Shown: one piece after another, positions 14,771-24,100 of the stretch | Layout of the letters: the number at the start of each line of letters is the position of its first letter | Numbering within the stretch: position 1 is the stretch's first letter | NCBI GenBank assembly: GCA_902787595.1 | Contig: CADAHD010000010.1 | Coordinates: forward strand, 1 to 26,870 | DNA: 26,870 nucleotides | Reading direction: 5' to 3' | Source: an uncultured Lachnospiraceae bacterium | Lineage (GTDB): Bacteria; Bacillota_A; Clostridia; Lachnospirales; Lachnospiraceae | Made by a program: the position numbers and the translations under genes | Notes under the pieces: model-generated | Seen by the model: only the letters and a program-made list of their open reading frames with translations | What the model was told of the DNA's origin: nothing | The model's database searches: none

Positions 14771-16333
14771 ATGTCATATACTGCTTTATACAGAAAATTC
14801 AGACCACAGAACTTTAATGATGTTAAGGGACAGGATCATATAGTTACAACACTTCGAAACCAGCTTAAGATGAACAGACTGGGCCACGCCTATCTGTTCT
14901 GCGGAACGAGAGGAACGGGTAAGACAACCGTTGCCAAGATACTGGCCAGAGCGGCAAATTGCTTAAATCCACTGGAGGACGGCAGCCCCTGCGGTGAATG
15001 CGATATGTGCAAAGCTATCGCTTCCGGCAGCAGTCTTAATGTGTCCGAACTGGATGCTGCTTCGAATAACGGCGTGGATGATGTGCGAACCATAATCGAA
15101 GAGGTGAGCTATCCTCCGGTTGACGGCAAATATAAAGTGTACATACTTGATGAGGCCCATATGCTTTCACCCGGCGCATCAAATGCGCTGCTCAAGACTC
15201 TTGAGGAACCGCCGGCATATGTTATTTTTATATTGGCTACTACGGATCCGGGCAAGCTTCCCGTGACCATACTGAGCCGCTGCCAGAGATATGATTTTAA
15301 GCGCATAGACATACAGACCATAGCGGCGCGCATGAAAGAACTGACCGACGCCGAGGGCGTGCAGGTTGAGGATAAAGCCATCATGTATGTGGCCAGGGCA
15401 GCCGACGGTTCTATGCGAGACGGCCTGAGTCTTCTGGATCAGTGCGTGGCCTTTAATTTCGGCGAGGTGCTGACCTACGATAAAGTGCTGGATATACTGG
15501 GGGCTGTGGATACGGAAGTATTCAGCGAGCTTACCAGAGCGGTCATAAAGGGTAATGTGAGCGCTGCAATGAATACCGTGGAAGACGTGGTGATGCAGGG
15601 CCGTGAGATAGGCCAGTTTGTGGCGGATTATCTCTGGTATCTGCGTAATATCATGCTGCTTAAAGCATCGGACGGTGATGATATGGAGGAAGTCCTGAAT
15701 GTGTCTTCCGATAATCTTAAACTGCTGAAAGAAGAAGCTGCGCAGATCGATATGAACACCGTTCTCAGATATATCAATGTTTTTTCCGAGCTGCAGCAGG
15801 CTGTGCGTTATGCGACGCAAAAGCGCATAATGCTGGAGACTTATCTTATCAGGCTGATGAAACCGCAGATGGATACGGATATATCGGCGCTCCTGCAGCG
15901 TGTTAAGGATCTGGAGAAAAAGCTGGAAAACGGGATACCCGTGGTTAATGCGATACCGGCAGCAGAGGGGCCGCGCCCTGCCGTTAGTTCCAAGCCTCAG
16001 GTAAAATTATCCATAGCGGTGCCCGAGGATATAGAGCAGATAGTGCGCGACTGGCCGGTGATAATCGGAAAGGCCGATCATCTGCTTAAGGGTGAATTGA
16101 GCAAAGCAAAACCTTCCATGAACGATAACGGAGTTCTGCTGATATGTTTTGAAGATGAATTCCAGGAAAAGACCGTGAGGGAAGTATTTTATCAGCAGCT
16201 CAAGGAGATTCTTGATGAACATGCAGGAAAAGAAGTAAACTTCGAACTGACCCACTATGATAAGAAGGAAGATTTCGGAGTGCAGTTTGCGGATCTTGAG
16301 GCACTGTTCAACATTACATATGATGTAGAATAA
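14771..16333 (+). CDS. dnaX: DNA polymerase III subunits gamma/tau
   Basis: Clamp-loader ATPase of the replicative polymerase. The ATG at 14771 gives MSYTALYRKFRPQNF, the universal family start, and 520 residues. Walker A is GTRGTGKTT (45-53). The zinc module uses Cys64, Cys74, Cys77 and Cys80. Walker B is VYILDEAH (123-130). The arginine-finger region LSRCQRYDFKRI follows. The C-terminal third is a short tau-like extension (PEDIEQIVRDWPVIIGKADHLLKG). I see no slippery A-run with a downstream hairpin that would make a separate gamma form, so one product is expected. It starts two bases after the phosphofructokinase gene and is followed by ybaB and recR, the classic recombination-repair cluster. 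Confidence 0.95.
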   Translation: MSYTALYRKFRPQNFNDVKGQDHIVTTLRNQLKMNRLGHAYLFCGTRGTGKTTVAKILARAANCLNPLEDGSPCGECDMCKAIASGSSLNVSELDAASNNGVDDVRTIIEEVSYPPVDGKYKVYILDEAHMLSPGASNALLKTLEEPPAYVIFILATTDPGKLPVTILSRCQRYDFKRIDIQTIAARMKELTDAEGVQVEDKAIMYVARAADGSMRDGLSLLDQCVAFNFGEVLTYDKVLDILGAVDTEVFSELTRAVIKGNVSAAMNTVEDVVMQGREIGQFVADYLWYLRNIMLLKASDGDDMEEVLNVSSDNLKLLKEEAAQIDMNTVLRYINVFSELQQAVRYATQKRIMLETYLIRLMKPQMDTDISALLQRVKDLEKKLENGIPVVNAIPAAEGPRPAVSSKPQVKLSIAVPEDIEQIVRDWPVIIGKADHLLKGELSKAKPSMNDNGVLLICFEDEFQEKTVREVFYQQLKEILDEHAGKEVNFELTHYDKKEDFGVQFADLEALFNITYDVE

Positions 16334-16367
16334 ATATAATAACCATAAAAAGAGAGGAGATCTATTA

Positions 16368-16706
16368 ATGGCAAGAAAAGGAGCATACGGCGTAGGCATG
16401 CCGGGCAATATGAACAATCTGATGAAGCAGGCGCAGCGCATGCAGCGTCAGATGGAAGAAAAGCAGAAGGAGCTGGATGAGAAAGAATATACTGCCAGCA
16501 GCGGCGGCGGGGCTGTGGAGGCTACAGTTACCGGTAAAAAGAATCTGGTCAAACTCACCATTTCTCCCGATGCAGTGGATCCCGATGATGTTGAGATGCT
16601 TCAGGATATGATCATCGCGGCAGTGAACGAAGCCATCAATCAGGCCGAGTCAGAGAGTGATGAGTTGATGAGAGGAATTTCATCAGGTCTTAATCTGCCC
16701 TTCTAA
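16368..16706 (+). CDS. ybaB: YbaB/EbfC-family nucleoid-associated protein
   Basis: Small dimeric DNA-binding protein of 112 residues found between dnaX and recR in most bacteria. It has the conserved N-terminal helix NMNNLMKQAQRMQRQMEEKQKELDE in outline, then the segment GGGAVEATVTGKKNLVKLTI and the C-terminal helix region. The start is ATG 16368 with a strong GAGGAGA. It lies 34 bases after dnaX and six bases before recR, with no terminator between, so it is transcribed with them. Role: nucleoid structure and probably support of replication or repair. Confidence 0.93.
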   Translation: MARKGAYGVGMPGNMNNLMKQAQRMQRQMEEKQKELDEKEYTASSGGGAVEATVTGKKNLVKLTISPDAVDPDDVEMLQDMIIAAVNEAINQAESESDELMRGISSGLNLPF

Positions 16707-16712
16707 GGTATC

Positions 16713-17309
16713 ATGGAATACTATAGCGCAGATATAAACCGGCTTGTGGAGGAGCTTGCCGCTCTGCCGGGCATAGGGAAAAAGTCGGCGGAACGCATGG
16801 CTTTTTATATCATCAACCTGCCACTCGACAGGGTAAAACGCCTGTCCGAAAGCATAATGGCGGCCAAGGAAAAAGCGCGTTACTGCGCAGGCTGCTGCAC
16901 GCTCACGGATGCGGAGTACTGTCCCATATGCGCAAATCCCAAGCGCGATCATAAGATGATAATGGTGGTGGAAAATCCGCGCGACCTGGCAGCATACGAA
17001 AAAACCGGCAAATACGGCGGAGTCTATCATGTGCTGCACGGAGCTATTTCTCCGATGAACGGAATAGGGCCTTCGGATATAAAGCTCAAGGAATTGATAG
17101 AGCGTCTTAAAGACGATGTGGACGAGGTGATAATAGCCACCAATTCATCTCTGGAAGGCGAGACCACAGCCATGTATATCAGTAAACTTATCAAACCCGC
17201 CGGGATCAAGGTGACCCGCATAGCCAGCGGCGTTCCTGTGGGCGGGGATCTGGAATATATTGACGAGGTAACTCTGCTCCGTGCCTTTGAAGGACGGACG
17301 GAAATATAA
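16713..17309 (+). CDS. recR: Recombination protein RecR
   Basis: Acts with RecF/RecO to load RecA at single-strand gaps. The 198 residues match the family. The helix-hairpin-helix is [16 protein letters not shown] (18-33). The zinc finger uses Cys58, Cys61, Cys70 and Cys73. The Toprim domain begins at [18 protein letters not shown], with the later [20 protein letters not shown] segment. A weak AAGGT at the ybaB stop is the ribosome binding site. It is followed after 22 bases by galM with no terminator, so the repair genes may be co-transcribed with unrelated sugar metabolism. Confidence 0.96.
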   Translation: MEYYSADINRLVEELAALPGIGKKSAERMAFYIINLPLDRVKRLSESIMAAKEKARYCAGCCTLTDAEYCPICANPKRDHKMIMVVENPRDLAAYEKTGKYGGVYHVLHGAISPMNGIGPSDIKLKELIERLKDDVDEVIIATNSSLEGETTAMYISKLIKPAGIKVTRIASGVPVGGDLEYIDEVTLLRAFEGRTEI

Positions 17310-17331
17310 AGATCCTTGAAGGAGGAAAAAA

Positions 17332-18381
17332 ATGTCAGTAGAAAAAACAATCTTTGGCACCACCCCTGAGGGCAAAGAGGTGGAACTGTACACCATCAAA
17401 AACAAGAACGGCATGAGTGCTGAGATCATCACTTACGGCGCGATCTTGAAGAGTCTTTTCGTTCCCGATAAGAAGGGACGTGTACAGGATGTGGTACTGG
17501 GCTACGACAAGCTGTGGATGTATTTCAAGAACGGCAGCTTTTTCGGAGCAACAGTGGGACCTATAGCCAACCGTACAAAGGGCGGAAGCTATAAGGTTAA
17601 CGGAAAGAAGGTACAGCTTCCTATCAATGATCATAAGGCAAACAATCTTCACAGCGATATCAAGAACGGATTTCATAAGCGCCTGTGGACCGCGGAAGCA
17701 GGAAAGAACAGCGTAAAGCTTTCGCTGGAAAAGAAGCATGGCGATCTGGGACATCCCGGGAATATGAAGGTGAGCGTAACCTATACCCTTACCGACAAAA
17801 ACGAGCTTAAGATCGAGTATAACGCAAGCTCCGACAGGGATACCGTGATCAATATGACGAATCATTCCTACTTTAATTTCCAGGGACCCGCAAGCGCAAG
17901 CATCCATGATCATATCCTTACCCTTTATGCATCAAGATATACCGAGGTTGATGCGCAGGCCATACCTACAGGCAATCTGCCCGAAGTAAAGGGAACTCCC
18001 ATGGACTTTACGAAGCCCAAGAAGATAGGCAAGGAGATCGATAATAAAGATTTCACCCAGCTTAAGCTGGTAAAGGGTTATGATCACAATTTCTGCGTGG
18101 ACGGCTATAACGGAAAGAAGAAGCTGATCGCGGAAGTGAGCGACCCCAAGAGCGGACGCAGCATGAAAGTGTTCAGCGATCTTCCGGGCGTACAGTTCTA
18201 TGCCGGCAACTGCATAGGAAAGAATAAGGGAAAGAGCAACTTCCCCAACGGACCCAGAAAGGGATTCTGCCTGGAGACACAGTATTATCCGGATGCAATA
18301 AATCATGAGAATTTTGTTCAGCCTGTATTCGGACCCGATAAGGAGTATCATACAACAACCATTTATCAGTTTGATTGGTAA
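17332..18381 (+). CDS. galM: Aldose 1-epimerase (galactose mutarotase)
   Basis: Interconverts alpha and beta anomers of aldoses such as galactose or glucose in the cytoplasm. 349 residues with the family signature NMTNHSYFNF (catalytic His178), substrate-loop ANRTKGGSY, KGYDHNF, and the catalytic base Glu315 in CLETQYYPDAINHENF. An AAGGAGG ribosome binding site sits just upstream of ATG 17332. No other Leloir-pathway genes are near. The protein is unusually rich in Lys and Gly and has no signal peptide. Activity on another hexose is possible within this superfamily. Confidence 0.93.
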   Translation: MSVEKTIFGTTPEGKEVELYTIKNKNGMSAEIITYGAILKSLFVPDKKGRVQDVVLGYDKLWMYFKNGSFFGATVGPIANRTKGGSYKVNGKKVQLPINDHKANNLHSDIKNGFHKRLWTAEAGKNSVKLSLEKKHGDLGHPGNMKVSVTYTLTDKNELKIEYNASSDRDTVINMTNHSYFNFQGPASASIHDHILTLYASRYTEVDAQAIPTGNLPEVKGTPMDFTKPKKIGKEIDNKDFTQLKLVKGYDHNFCVDGYNGKKKLIAEVSDPKSGRSMKVFSDLPGVQFYAGNCIGKNKGKSNFPNGPRKGFCLETQYYPDAINHENFVQPVFGPDKEYHTTTIYQFDW

Positions 18382-18390
18382 GAGTATTTA

Positions 18391-19590
18391 ATGTCAAAAA
18401 AGCATCAGCACGAAGAAGAGGAAAAACAGAATAATGTAGTAGATATGGCGGAATTCCGCCGTAAGCAGTTCAGGCTTAAAGCGCGCCGCTTTGCTTTCTG
18501 GGGAGCGCTGATACTGATTTTGCTTGTGGCGGGAATCCTTTATATCCGGGATTATATCAACAGGGTATATGAAACCATGGAGGTTGTTTCGATAGTGGAC
18601 TGGAAGCCTACCACCGGAGCAACCATTCTTCCCTATGGCACCGATTTCGTATCCTACAGCTCCGACGGTATACACTGCACCAACTCAAAAGGTCAGGATA
18701 TATGGAGCTTTTCCTATGTAATGCAGGATCCGATGGTGGAGGTTAACGGAGATTACGTGGCTGTGGCTGACAGGGGAGGCCGTAATATATATATCTATGA
18801 CAGGACCGGCACCATAGGAGAGATATCCACGCCCAGCCCCGTACAGATGCTCAGAATGTCGGAGGGCGGTGTGGTTGCTGCGGTTTTGGACGATATAGAT
18901 ATCACGCCCGTATACCTGTATTATCATGACGGGACGACCATATCTTATTTCCGCACCACCATGTCGCAAAGCGGTTATCCTTCGGCCATAGGCATCTCCG
19001 ATGACGGCAGGCTGGTAGGAGTATCCTTTCTTTATGTAGATAACGGGCGCATCACCAGCCGTGTTGCGTTCTATAATTTTGGCGAAGTCGGTAAGAATGA
19101 GACCGATAATTTTGTAAGCGGACATGAGTATCCCAATGAACTGGTACCCATGGTGGACTTTCTGGATGATGATACGGCGTTCTCTGTCGGAAACGACAGG
19201 ATGACGATATATGAAGGCGCGCAGCGCCCTACCAGCATAAGCGAAAACCGTCTGCAGGATGAAGTCCGCTCCGTGTACCATGGCAGCGATCATGTGGGAC
19301 TCGTCTATTACGACAAAAACGGAAACAGCAAATATATCTGCGATGTTTATGATCAGAAGGGAGAGTACAAATGCAGTATTCACTTTGACATTGATTATAA
19401 GGAACTGCGTTTCTCCGGCGATCAGATCATAATATACAATTCTTCTTCATGTGAAATATATACGATAAAGGGCAGATTCAAATACAGGGGGAATTTTGAC
19501 GATTCCGTATATCTTATGCTGCCCGGCAGCAGTCCGCATTCTTATGTGCTGGTGACCGAAGGCGGACTTAAGACAGTCAGATTAAAATAA
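18391..19590 (+). CDS. DUF5711-like membrane-anchored beta-propeller protein
   Basis: 399 residues, function unknown. The N-terminal 30 residues are charged (His, Glu, Lys). One membrane helix lies at about 32-52 (FAFWGALILILLVAGILYI), preceded by basic residues, so the rest is predicted outside the cell. The extracellular part is a series of beta-rich repeats of the kind seen in propellers, such as VNGDYVAVADRGGRNIYIYD, GISDDGRLVGVSFLYV and FSGDQIIIYNSSSCEIY. The overall match to the DUF5711 family is from memory. No strong ribosome binding site precedes ATG 18391, and it starts nine bases after galM, so translation may be coupled. A role in sensing or scaffolding at the cell surface would be inference. 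Confidence 0.75.
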   Translation: MSKKHQHEEEEKQNNVVDMAEFRRKQFRLKARRFAFWGALILILLVAGILYIRDYINRVYETMEVVSIVDWKPTTGATILPYGTDFVSYSSDGIHCTNSKGQDIWSFSYVMQDPMVEVNGDYVAVADRGGRNIYIYDRTGTIGEISTPSPVQMLRMSEGGVVAAVLDDIDITPVYLYYHDGTTISYFRTTMSQSGYPSAIGISDDGRLVGVSFLYVDNGRITSRVAFYNFGEVGKNETDNFVSGHEYPNELVPMVDFLDDDTAFSVGNDRMTIYEGAQRPTSISENRLQDEVRSVYHGSDHVGLVYYDKNGNSKYICDVYDQKGEYKCSIHFDIDYKELRFSGDQIIIYNSSSCEIYTIKGRFKYRGNFDDSVYLMLPGSSPHSYVLVTEGGLKTVRLK

Positions 19591-19642
19591 GTATCCCGTA
19601 TCTGTAAATTCATACAGCGAACATCCCAAAGGAGGGTAAAAT

Positions 19643-21064
19643 ATGAGCGAAAAACTGCACGCTATTCATATGGGCAAAGCAGGTCTGGCTTTGGACTTAT
19701 CAGACGGCAGCGAACGCGGAGAATATGTTGATCAGGATTATATCCTGCATACTCTGGGAAGACCTCACAGAAATATCAACCTGATGTATACCTATTATCC
19801 GAAGGATAAGGAGTGGCCCGCGAGGATCTCCGAAGCCTGGAAGGATAAAAAGGTGAACTTTGCCTGGGATTATCCTTATGATGATTATTTTCCTTTCGGA
19901 GTGAATGATGAGCCTTTCAGGTTTATGAAAGATATACGTCGTCACGGTCAGGATGTGACCCTTACCATCACGATCGACTGTTCGCTGGAAGATGAGCTGC
20001 TTCGTGAATTTGCAAGACAGCTGCGTACATACGGACGCATGCGTCTGCGTATAAATCATGAATGCACGGGTAACTGGTTTACCCACAATAAGCGTTTCAG
20101 TTTTAAAGAGATAGGTGATTTCTTTGTGCGCTTTAACGCCATCATCAAAGAGGAAGCGCCAAATGTATCGACCATACTCTGCGCCGGTTTTGCGGAAGGG
20201 GAAGATGCGCCGGTTGACAGGGAAGAGGATCTGCTCGAGGCTTATAAAGCTGCGGATATATGGAGCGCAGACCGCTATCTGGCCCTGCATTACGGCTGGC
20301 CTTATGATATCGCGGAAAAAGATGACGGAGGCAGACATAACTTTACGCCTACCCAAAAAACTTATAACGATTTTAAGAATACCTCTGCGCGTCTTCGCAG
20401 GGTGACAGGGCAGGATAAGCCGATGATATCCGGAGAACTGAATGCAGACGGCGATGTTACCGGGCCTCTTCATCAGGGAGAGACGGTAAAGCGTTTTCTG
20501 GATCATATAAAAAATGATAAAGCCGGATGGTTTGACGGCGTTACCTTCTATCAGTTCCGTGACCGCGGCAGGCTGGGACTTGAAATAGAGGACCCGAATA
20601 ATAAAAGAGCGGGAATAGCGCAGCCCATACTTAAGGAATATAAGGAGATAATGAACGATCCTTATTATCAGGCGCCCATAGAGATAAAAGAAGATGCGGC
20701 CCTGCCGTTCAGATTACGCTGGGGCGGAGCGGAAGATGCAGACGGACTTGCGATGGATATACATTTTGAAGCTAACCCGGAATTCTGCGAGCTCTATTTT
20801 GAAGATGAGCTTTCGCTTATGATGGAGCTTAACGGACGCTGGTTCTATAAGGCTCCGGGAACTAAATTCGTTGATCTTATGGAAGCATTCTTTGATAAGC
20901 CGCTAAACGGCGCAGCGGATCTGACTCTTAAGATATTTGCGACGCCTGCAGACGGCGTCAATATCGACGATGGCAGCGAAGACTGGGCTGTGAACTACTA
21001 TGCGACGATGACGCAGCTTCCTAAACTGCGCCTGAGATACGAGCCCGTATCACATGTGGATTGA
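19643..21064 (+). CDS. GH26-like glycoside hydrolase domain protein, predicted cytoplasmic
   Basis: 473 residues. The segment RLRINHECTGNWFTHN (133-148) resembles the GH26 acid/base motif HExNGxWFxW, which makes Glu140 the candidate acid/base. PMISGELNADGD (260-271) offers Glu265 as candidate nucleophile. Residues about 345-473 look like a beta-sandwich accessory domain. There is no signal peptide or membrane helix, unlike the secreted mannanases of the family, so a substrate inside the cell, or a divergent function, is likely. The start has a strong AAAGGAGGG. No transport or other glycan genes lie nearby. Family assignment is tentative; another clan A TIM-barrel hydrolase is the main alternative. 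Confidence 0.6.
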   Translation: MSEKLHAIHMGKAGLALDLSDGSERGEYVDQDYILHTLGRPHRNINLMYTYYPKDKEWPARISEAWKDKKVNFAWDYPYDDYFPFGVNDEPFRFMKDIRRHGQDVTLTITIDCSLEDELLREFARQLRTYGRMRLRINHECTGNWFTHNKRFSFKEIGDFFVRFNAIIKEEAPNVSTILCAGFAEGEDAPVDREEDLLEAYKAADIWSADRYLALHYGWPYDIAEKDDGGRHNFTPTQKTYNDFKNTSARLRRVTGQDKPMISGELNADGDVTGPLHQGETVKRFLDHIKNDKAGWFDGVTFYQFRDRGRLGLEIEDPNNKRAGIAQPILKEYKEIMNDPYYQAPIEIKEDAALPFRLRWGGAEDADGLAMDIHFEANPEFCELYFEDELSLMMELNGRWFYKAPGTKFVDLMEAFFDKPLNGAADLTLKIFATPADGVNIDDGSEDWAVNYYATMTQLPKLRLRYEPVSHVD

Positions 21065-21110
21065 TGAACATATTGTCAGTCTGACTTAAAGGGTTATATG
21101 GAGGGGTAGT

Positions 21111-24100
21111 ATGGATTTTCAAAATCTGTTAGACAGTATTCAGACAATGGCGTGTGTTGTATCCGTTGAGAAAAAAGACGGAGACACTTACGGAGATATC
21201 CGTCTTGTTGCCGGAAATAAGGCTTATATCGCTTCGATAGAAAACCCTGCTCCGGGAACAGAGATGCTCAGGGATAAGTTCACGCCCAATACTCTTTATA
21301 CGGATTACCTTACAAGAGATCTGAATTTTGAAGATTATTCTTACCGTTCCGCCGTACTAAAAAAATGTCTTCATTCCTATGCGCATCCCGACAGGATGAA
21401 TGTCTGGTTCAATATGATGTTCATACCTCTCTGGCCGGACAACGGAAATATCTGCTATTGCCTGTATCTGATGGAGATCAGCTTTGAAGCGGATACCTCC
21501 AATATGTCTGTAATGTCTTCAAATGCTGCTTCACTGGCTCTTGAAAGCTGTATAAAGTTAAGCAGTACCACGGACTTTAAAACTACGATAAAGGATATCA
21601 TCAAAGACATACGCAAGCTTTGCGATGCAGAGCACTGCTGCGTGCTGGCATTGAATGATAACGAGAGATCCTGCGAGGTTCTGGGTGAAGCCTTTGCAGA
21701 AGGTACTTCTCTATTGCCCATGGAGACTTATCTTGATAACGAATTCTATGATATCGCCGATTCCTGGGAGAGCACGATAGCGGGAAGCAACTGCATCATT
21801 GCCAAGAATGAAAGGGATATGGAAGTTATAAAAGAGAGAAATCCCGCATGGTATAAATCGTTGACAGATGCAGGCGTGCATAATATCGTTCTTTTCCCGC
21901 TCAAATCACGCGGTGAGCGCATGGGCTTCATTTGGGCGCTCAATTATGATGAAAGCCGCGCCACCACCATCAAGGATACGCTTGAGGTAACGACACATAT
22001 TCTGGGATCGGAGATGGGCAATCATCTTCTGATGGACAGGCTTAAGTTCCTGGGTTCAAAAGATATGCTTACGGGAGTTATGAACCGTAACGAAATGAAC
22101 AATTATGTTGATTCCTTAAGCAACGGAAAATCACCGCTTACTTCGGTAGGCGTTATCTTTGCGGATATAAACGGACTTAAGGAGATCAATGATGTTGAAG
22201 GCCACAATGCCGGAGACAATCTTATAAGAAGTGCGGCCGATATACTGCGCGGTATATTTGAGGAAAAGCATATTTTCCGCGCCGGCGGCGATGAGTTTTC
22301 GATAATACTTACGGATATAACTCAGGAATATCTGGATCAGAAGATGGCGGAGGTACTGGAAAGCTGCGAGGCAAAGGGAGACGTATCGATAGCCCTTGGA
22401 GGCAGCGTGGAGAAAGACAGCCGCAACGTCCGCATGGCTTTAAGACTTGCGGATGAGAGGATGTATGAGAATAAACAAAAGTATTATTCCCGGTTTGAAG
22501 TCAGCAAAAAGGGCAGGGGAAGAGAACGTTCCGCAAAGGAAAGCGAGCTTGTAAGGCGGATGAATTACGATCAGCTTACCGGCTTGCCCAGCATGACATT
22601 TTTCTTTAAGCTTGCCGAGAATGCAAGGGAAAAGATGCATGCCGGCGGCATAGATTCCGCAGTGCTCTTTCTGAATCTTTGCGGCATGGGAGATTACAAT
22701 AAGAAATACGGATATCTTGAAGGTGACAAGCTGCTCAGGGAAGTGGCTATACTGCTTTCGGAAGAATTCGGGGAAGAATCCTGCAGCCGTTTTGAACAGG
22801 ATCATTTTGCCGTAATAGCGGAAATAGACGGGCTTGAAGAAAACTTAAAAAACATTTTCAAAAAGCTTAAAAACAGCAATTCAAAGAAATCGCTGCCCAT
22901 GCGCGCAGGCATTTATCCGGATTCCATGGGCATGGTCGAAACATCTCTTGCATGTGACAGAGCTAAATACGCTGCGCTCAGCATAAAGAATGATAAGCGT
23001 TCGGAATATGCATATTATAACGATAAAATGCTTAAGAGGGAGCTGAACAGCAAGTATGTTATAGAGAATCTTGACAGGGCTATAAACGAAAACTGGATAA
23101 CGGCGTACTATCAGCCCATCATCAGATCTACCAGCGGGAAGGCCTGCGATGAAGAAGCTCTTGCAAGATGGATAGATCCGGAAAAGGGCATGCTCTCTCC
23201 TGCGGATTTCATACCTGTGCTGGAGGATACCAAGCTCATATATAAAGTGGATCTTCACATGGTAGATGTGATAATCGAGAATTATAAAAAGAGAAAGCGT
23301 GAAAATGTCGGCATCGTTCCGGTATCGGTCAATCTGTCCAGGGCAGATTTTGATATGTGCGATATTGTGGAGGAGATATGCAATCGCGTGGATACAGCCG
23401 AAATGCCAAGGGAGCTGCTTACCATCGAGATCACGGAAAGCCTGATAGGAGAAAACTTTGCTTATATCAAAGAACAGGTAAAGCGTTTCCAGGATCTGGG
23501 ATTTAAAGTATGGATGGATGATTTCGGAAGCGGTTATTCATCGCTCAATCTGCTGCAGGATATGCAGTTTGATGTTATCAAATTTGATATGCAGTTCATG
23601 AGACAGTTTGATACCAATCCCAAATCAAGGGTAATGCTTGCAGAGCTTATGAGAATGGCTGTGCGCCTGGGCATAGAAACCGTGACCGAAGGCGTGGAGA
23701 CACAGGAGCAGGCAGACTTCCTGTGCGAAGTGGGATGCACGAGAATGCAGGGCTATTATTTCTGCAAACCTATTTCTATGGAAGAACTTATGAAACGACA
23801 TAAGGAAGGCATGAATGTAGGATTTGAGAAGCCTGAAGAAGAGGATTACCATTCTGTTGTAAGCGCCATAAATCTGTATGATCTGGGTTCCAAAACAAGC
23901 GAAGAAGAAAACGCCAGCCGCATGACTCTGGACGCGCAGCCGGCAATGATCGTTGAGAGCGATAAACAGAGCCTGAAGGTGATACGCGCAAATAAAGCAT
24001 ATAAGAAAGTAGCAAAAAGGTATTCTCTTTTCGGAGCAGGGAAAAAGCCCGTAGCTATAAGCGAGCTTAGCGGAAAGCTGAATATTGCATTTTACAGGGC

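Noticed and set aside
15900..15940. Programmed frameshift in dnaX giving a short gamma form
   Set aside because: The short A-run near GAGAAAAAGCTG is not a full slippery heptamer in the right phase and I see no stimulatory hairpin.
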